From Fidelibacterota bacterium (GTDB lineage Bacteria; Fidelibacterota; UBA2242), in assembly GCA_016936335.1 (NCBI GenBank), contig JAFGXZ010000181.1, positions 1 to 5,763 on the forward strand: DNA of 5,763 bases, in the 5' to 3' direction. The position numbers and the translations under genes were made by a program. Position 1 is the first letter of the stretch, and each line of letters begins with the position of its first letter. The notes below the pieces were generated by a model. The model saw nothing but the letters and a program-made list of their open reading frames with translations. It ran no database searches and was not told the origin of the DNA. Positions 4,042-5,763 of this stretch are shown piece by piece.

Positions 4042-5763
4042 GTCAAAATACTCCAGTAGTTTATACAGTAAATCCACATAAGTCTGGTCAGATTCAATGA
4101 TTGTCTCCTCCCAGGGGTAGTGAATGAAGTCGATGCGTTTCGGATATTCAACGATCCGGCGGATCAGTTTCTGACTGTCTATCAATGGCAGCAGGGTTTG
4201 ATTTTCGCTGTGAATGATCAGTAATTTACCCCGCAGTTGACTGATGATTTCCGGTGTCGTCAGATCCGGACTGAGTTGTCGTCTGCCGATTTGCTCATAG
4301 ATAATCTGCCCGGGCAGACCGCAGACCGGTTCCCAGCGATTTTCCAGCGGGATGCCAACGCAACTGCTGAACCGTTCGGGTTCGGCCAGTAATGCCATAA
4401 TGCTGAGATAGCCGTTGTATCCGAATCCTGTAATACCGATTCGGGTCATATCAATGAATTCGTTTTCCGCCAGCTCATCAATCACTGTATTGATACACCG
4501 CAGTTGCTGTTGCCAGGGAGCAATGGCTTCCAGGGCACTTATTGTGGGGAGTTGTTCAAGACCGGGAAAATCGATATCGGCGACTACGTAGCCGTTGCTG
4601 CTGAGCCACTGGCTGATCAGGTTGGATAATTTCCATTCGTGCAGACCGCCCACCGGCCCGGCGGATTGATTCAGGAAAACAATTAGGGGAAATTTATCGG
4701 AACTGAGCTGGCCTGCCGGATACCAGAGTTTATAATAAATTTCAGCCCCATCGGCCGAATCGATAATTTTTTTATCCAGAACCGTATTCAGATGCGCTGC
4801 GTTGGGAATACGGGCATCGGGGATCAGGAATGAACGTGCCTTACTGACGGGGAAGGTACGAGTAAGAAACAGCTGTGGCGGAGAGGAAGGAGTGGAAAAA
4901 ATATCCACAATGTAATTTCCAGTGGCCGATAACACAAAATCGTGGCTGCCGTGGAGGTACGAAAGGTTCAGGACCTTGTCGGATTTTTTATCAATGGTGT
5001 ATATATGTTTTTCGTAGTGATTGTCTTTATTGGCTGAAAAATAGAGCTGCTCGTTGCCCGGATTGACGGTATAATCAAAAACATTCCATTTGCCCCGGGT
5101 AATAGATATCGGGGTTTTATAATCCAGACCGATAGTGAAAATATGCTGGTAGCCATTCTGAATATCACCGAAGAGTAATTTTTGTTCGGTTTCCAGCCAA
5201 TACAGTTTACCACCGAAATTGTTGTACCATAAGTCGGCACTGCGACTGTAAACAGTGTCAATCCGTTGAGTTTGCGGATCAATGATAACGATGTTCCTGG
5301 TTTGCAGCGTTTCACTCAGGTAATCAAGCGCCAGTTGGTTCTTGCTGGAAATCCAGATGATATCCCGGATCAGCAGGCGTTTATCTGCAGCGACCGTGAT
5401 CAAACGGGTTTCCTGGTTGGCCAGGTCGAAATAACAGAGTTCACCGGCAAAATGACCTTGATACGCTGGAATAATCAAAGCGGTTTCATCGGGTGTCCAC
5501 AAAAACGGTGTATACCGATTATCTCGGCAATACCGGCTGAGCGCAGTCCAGTTAGCGTCCATCGTTTCCGAGAGTTGTATTTCCCGGCTTTCCCGAATAT
5601 CGATCAGGCGCAAGGTATTGTCCCGGACGAAAGAAACATAGCGGCCGGATGGTGAAATCCGGGGTACTAATTCGGGTTGAGGAGTCACGGTGAGCGCGAC
5701 GGGTTCCGGCTGGGATTCGGATCGGATCGTATAGATATCGCCATTCCGGACGAAAAGCAGGCG
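4030..5763 (-). CDS. DPP-IV/prolyl oligopeptidase (S9) family protein, probably catalytically inactive, 5' partial
   Basis: The frame is open from the window edge to TAA at 4032-4030, showing 577 residues. Upstream of an internal GTG (5688) there are 25 codons of typical propeller sequence (LLFVRNGDIYTI), so the true start is beyond 5763. Visible residues 1 to about 325 look like a DPP-IV N-terminal beta-propeller (ISPSGRYVSFVRD, LWTPDETALI). The rest is the alpha/beta-hydrolase domain: DGAEIYYKLWYPAG (338-351), NGYVVADIDFPG (390-401), MTRIGITGFGYNGY (439-452). Active enzymes have GWSYGGY, HGxxDxxV and YPxExH. Here these read GFGYNGY, HSENQTLL and YPWEET, giving Gly448 for Ser, Gln522 for Asp and Thr554 for His. 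The YGGP oxyanion region and the propeller EE substrate anchor are also unrecognisable. The frame is intact and domain packing motifs are kept, arguing against simple decay. A binding or regulatory role is inferred. Export cannot be judged without the N-terminus. Confidence 0.85.
   Translation of the reverse strand, partial: RLLFVRNGDIYTIRSESQPEPVALTVTPQPELVPRISPSGRYVSFVRDNTLRLIDIRESREIQLSETMDANWTALSRYCRDNRYTPFLWTPDETALIIPAYQGHFAGELCYFDLANQETRLITVAADKRLLIRDIIWISSKNQLALDYLSETLQTRNIVIIDPQTQRIDTVYSRSADLWYNNFGGKLYWLETEQKLLFGDIQNGYQHIFTIGLDYKTPISITRGKWNVFDYTVNPGNEQLYFSANKDNHYEKHIYTIDKKSDKVLNLSYLHGSHDFVLSATGNYIVDIFSTPSSPPQLFLTRTFPVSKARSFLIPDARIPNAAHLNTVLDKKIIDSADGAEIYYKLWYPAGQLSSDKFPLIVFLNQSAGPVGGLHEWKLSNLISQWLSSNGYVVADIDFPGLEQLPTISALEAIAPWQQQLRCINTVIDELAENEFIDMTRIGITGFGYNGYLSIMALLAEPERFSSCVGIPLENRWEPVCGLPGQIIYEQIGRRQLSPDLTTPEIISQLRGKLLIIHSENQTLLPLIDSQKLIRRIVEYPKRIDFIHYPWEETIIESDQTYVDLLYKLLEYFDRFL

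Noticed and set aside
5266..5655. 129-codon plus-strand frame antisense to the S9-family gene
   Set aside because: The opposite strand encodes a coherent propeller with repeated strand motifs; this frame has no domain features and no plausible ribosome site.

Overview
The window looks like chromosomal DNA from a Gram-negative bacterium, probably an uncultured or little-studied lineage. The evidence is a lipoprotein dipeptidase, a proton-coupled peptide transporter, a DUF3467 protein and Shine-Dalgarno sites of ordinary form. The one good promoter is a standard sigma70 type (TTGACG, 17 nt, TATATT), not the TTTG/TAnnTTTG type of Bacteroidota. A lineage near the FCB group (for example Calditrichota/KSB1-like) is my guess and no more; no marker gene is present.

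Layout. Positions 1-318 (minus strand) hold the N-terminal 106 residues of a VanX/DdpX-type D-Ala-D-Ala dipeptidase with a lipoprotein signal; its end is outside the window. Positions 319-920 form a gene-free island of about 600 bases packed with repeats: a three-unit heptamer array (371-394), four degenerate copies of a palindromic intergenic repeat arranged as two inverted pairs (456-547 and 571-682), and a four-unit heptamer array (825-852). Positions 921-2591 (plus) encode a POT/PTR family peptide:H+ symporter with an enlarged central membrane insert. A 176-residue protein resembling only the N-terminal half of a GT9 glycosyltransferase follows 13 nt later (2605-3135). A hairpin plus T-run (3147-3170) ends that unit.

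A clear promoter (3184-3212) then starts a second plus-strand unit: a small zinc-ribbon protein with a very acidic tail (3240-3653) and a DUF3467 protein (3698-4018), with a perfect 7-bp dyad between them. Converging on it with an 11-nt gap is a long minus-strand gene (4030-5763, open at the window edge) for a DPP-IV/prolyl-oligopeptidase (S9) family protein. All three catalytic positions appear substituted in it, so it is probably a pseudopeptidase.

How the genes may work together: a surface D-Ala-D-Ala/dipeptide hydrolase, a peptide importer and a DPP-IV-like protein suggest a peptide or muropeptide handling neighbourhood. This is inference from proximity only: the genes sit in at least four transcription units. 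The zinc-ribbon and DUF3467 pair has no function readable from sequence. The most notable items are the apparently inactive S9 protein and the structured repeat island.
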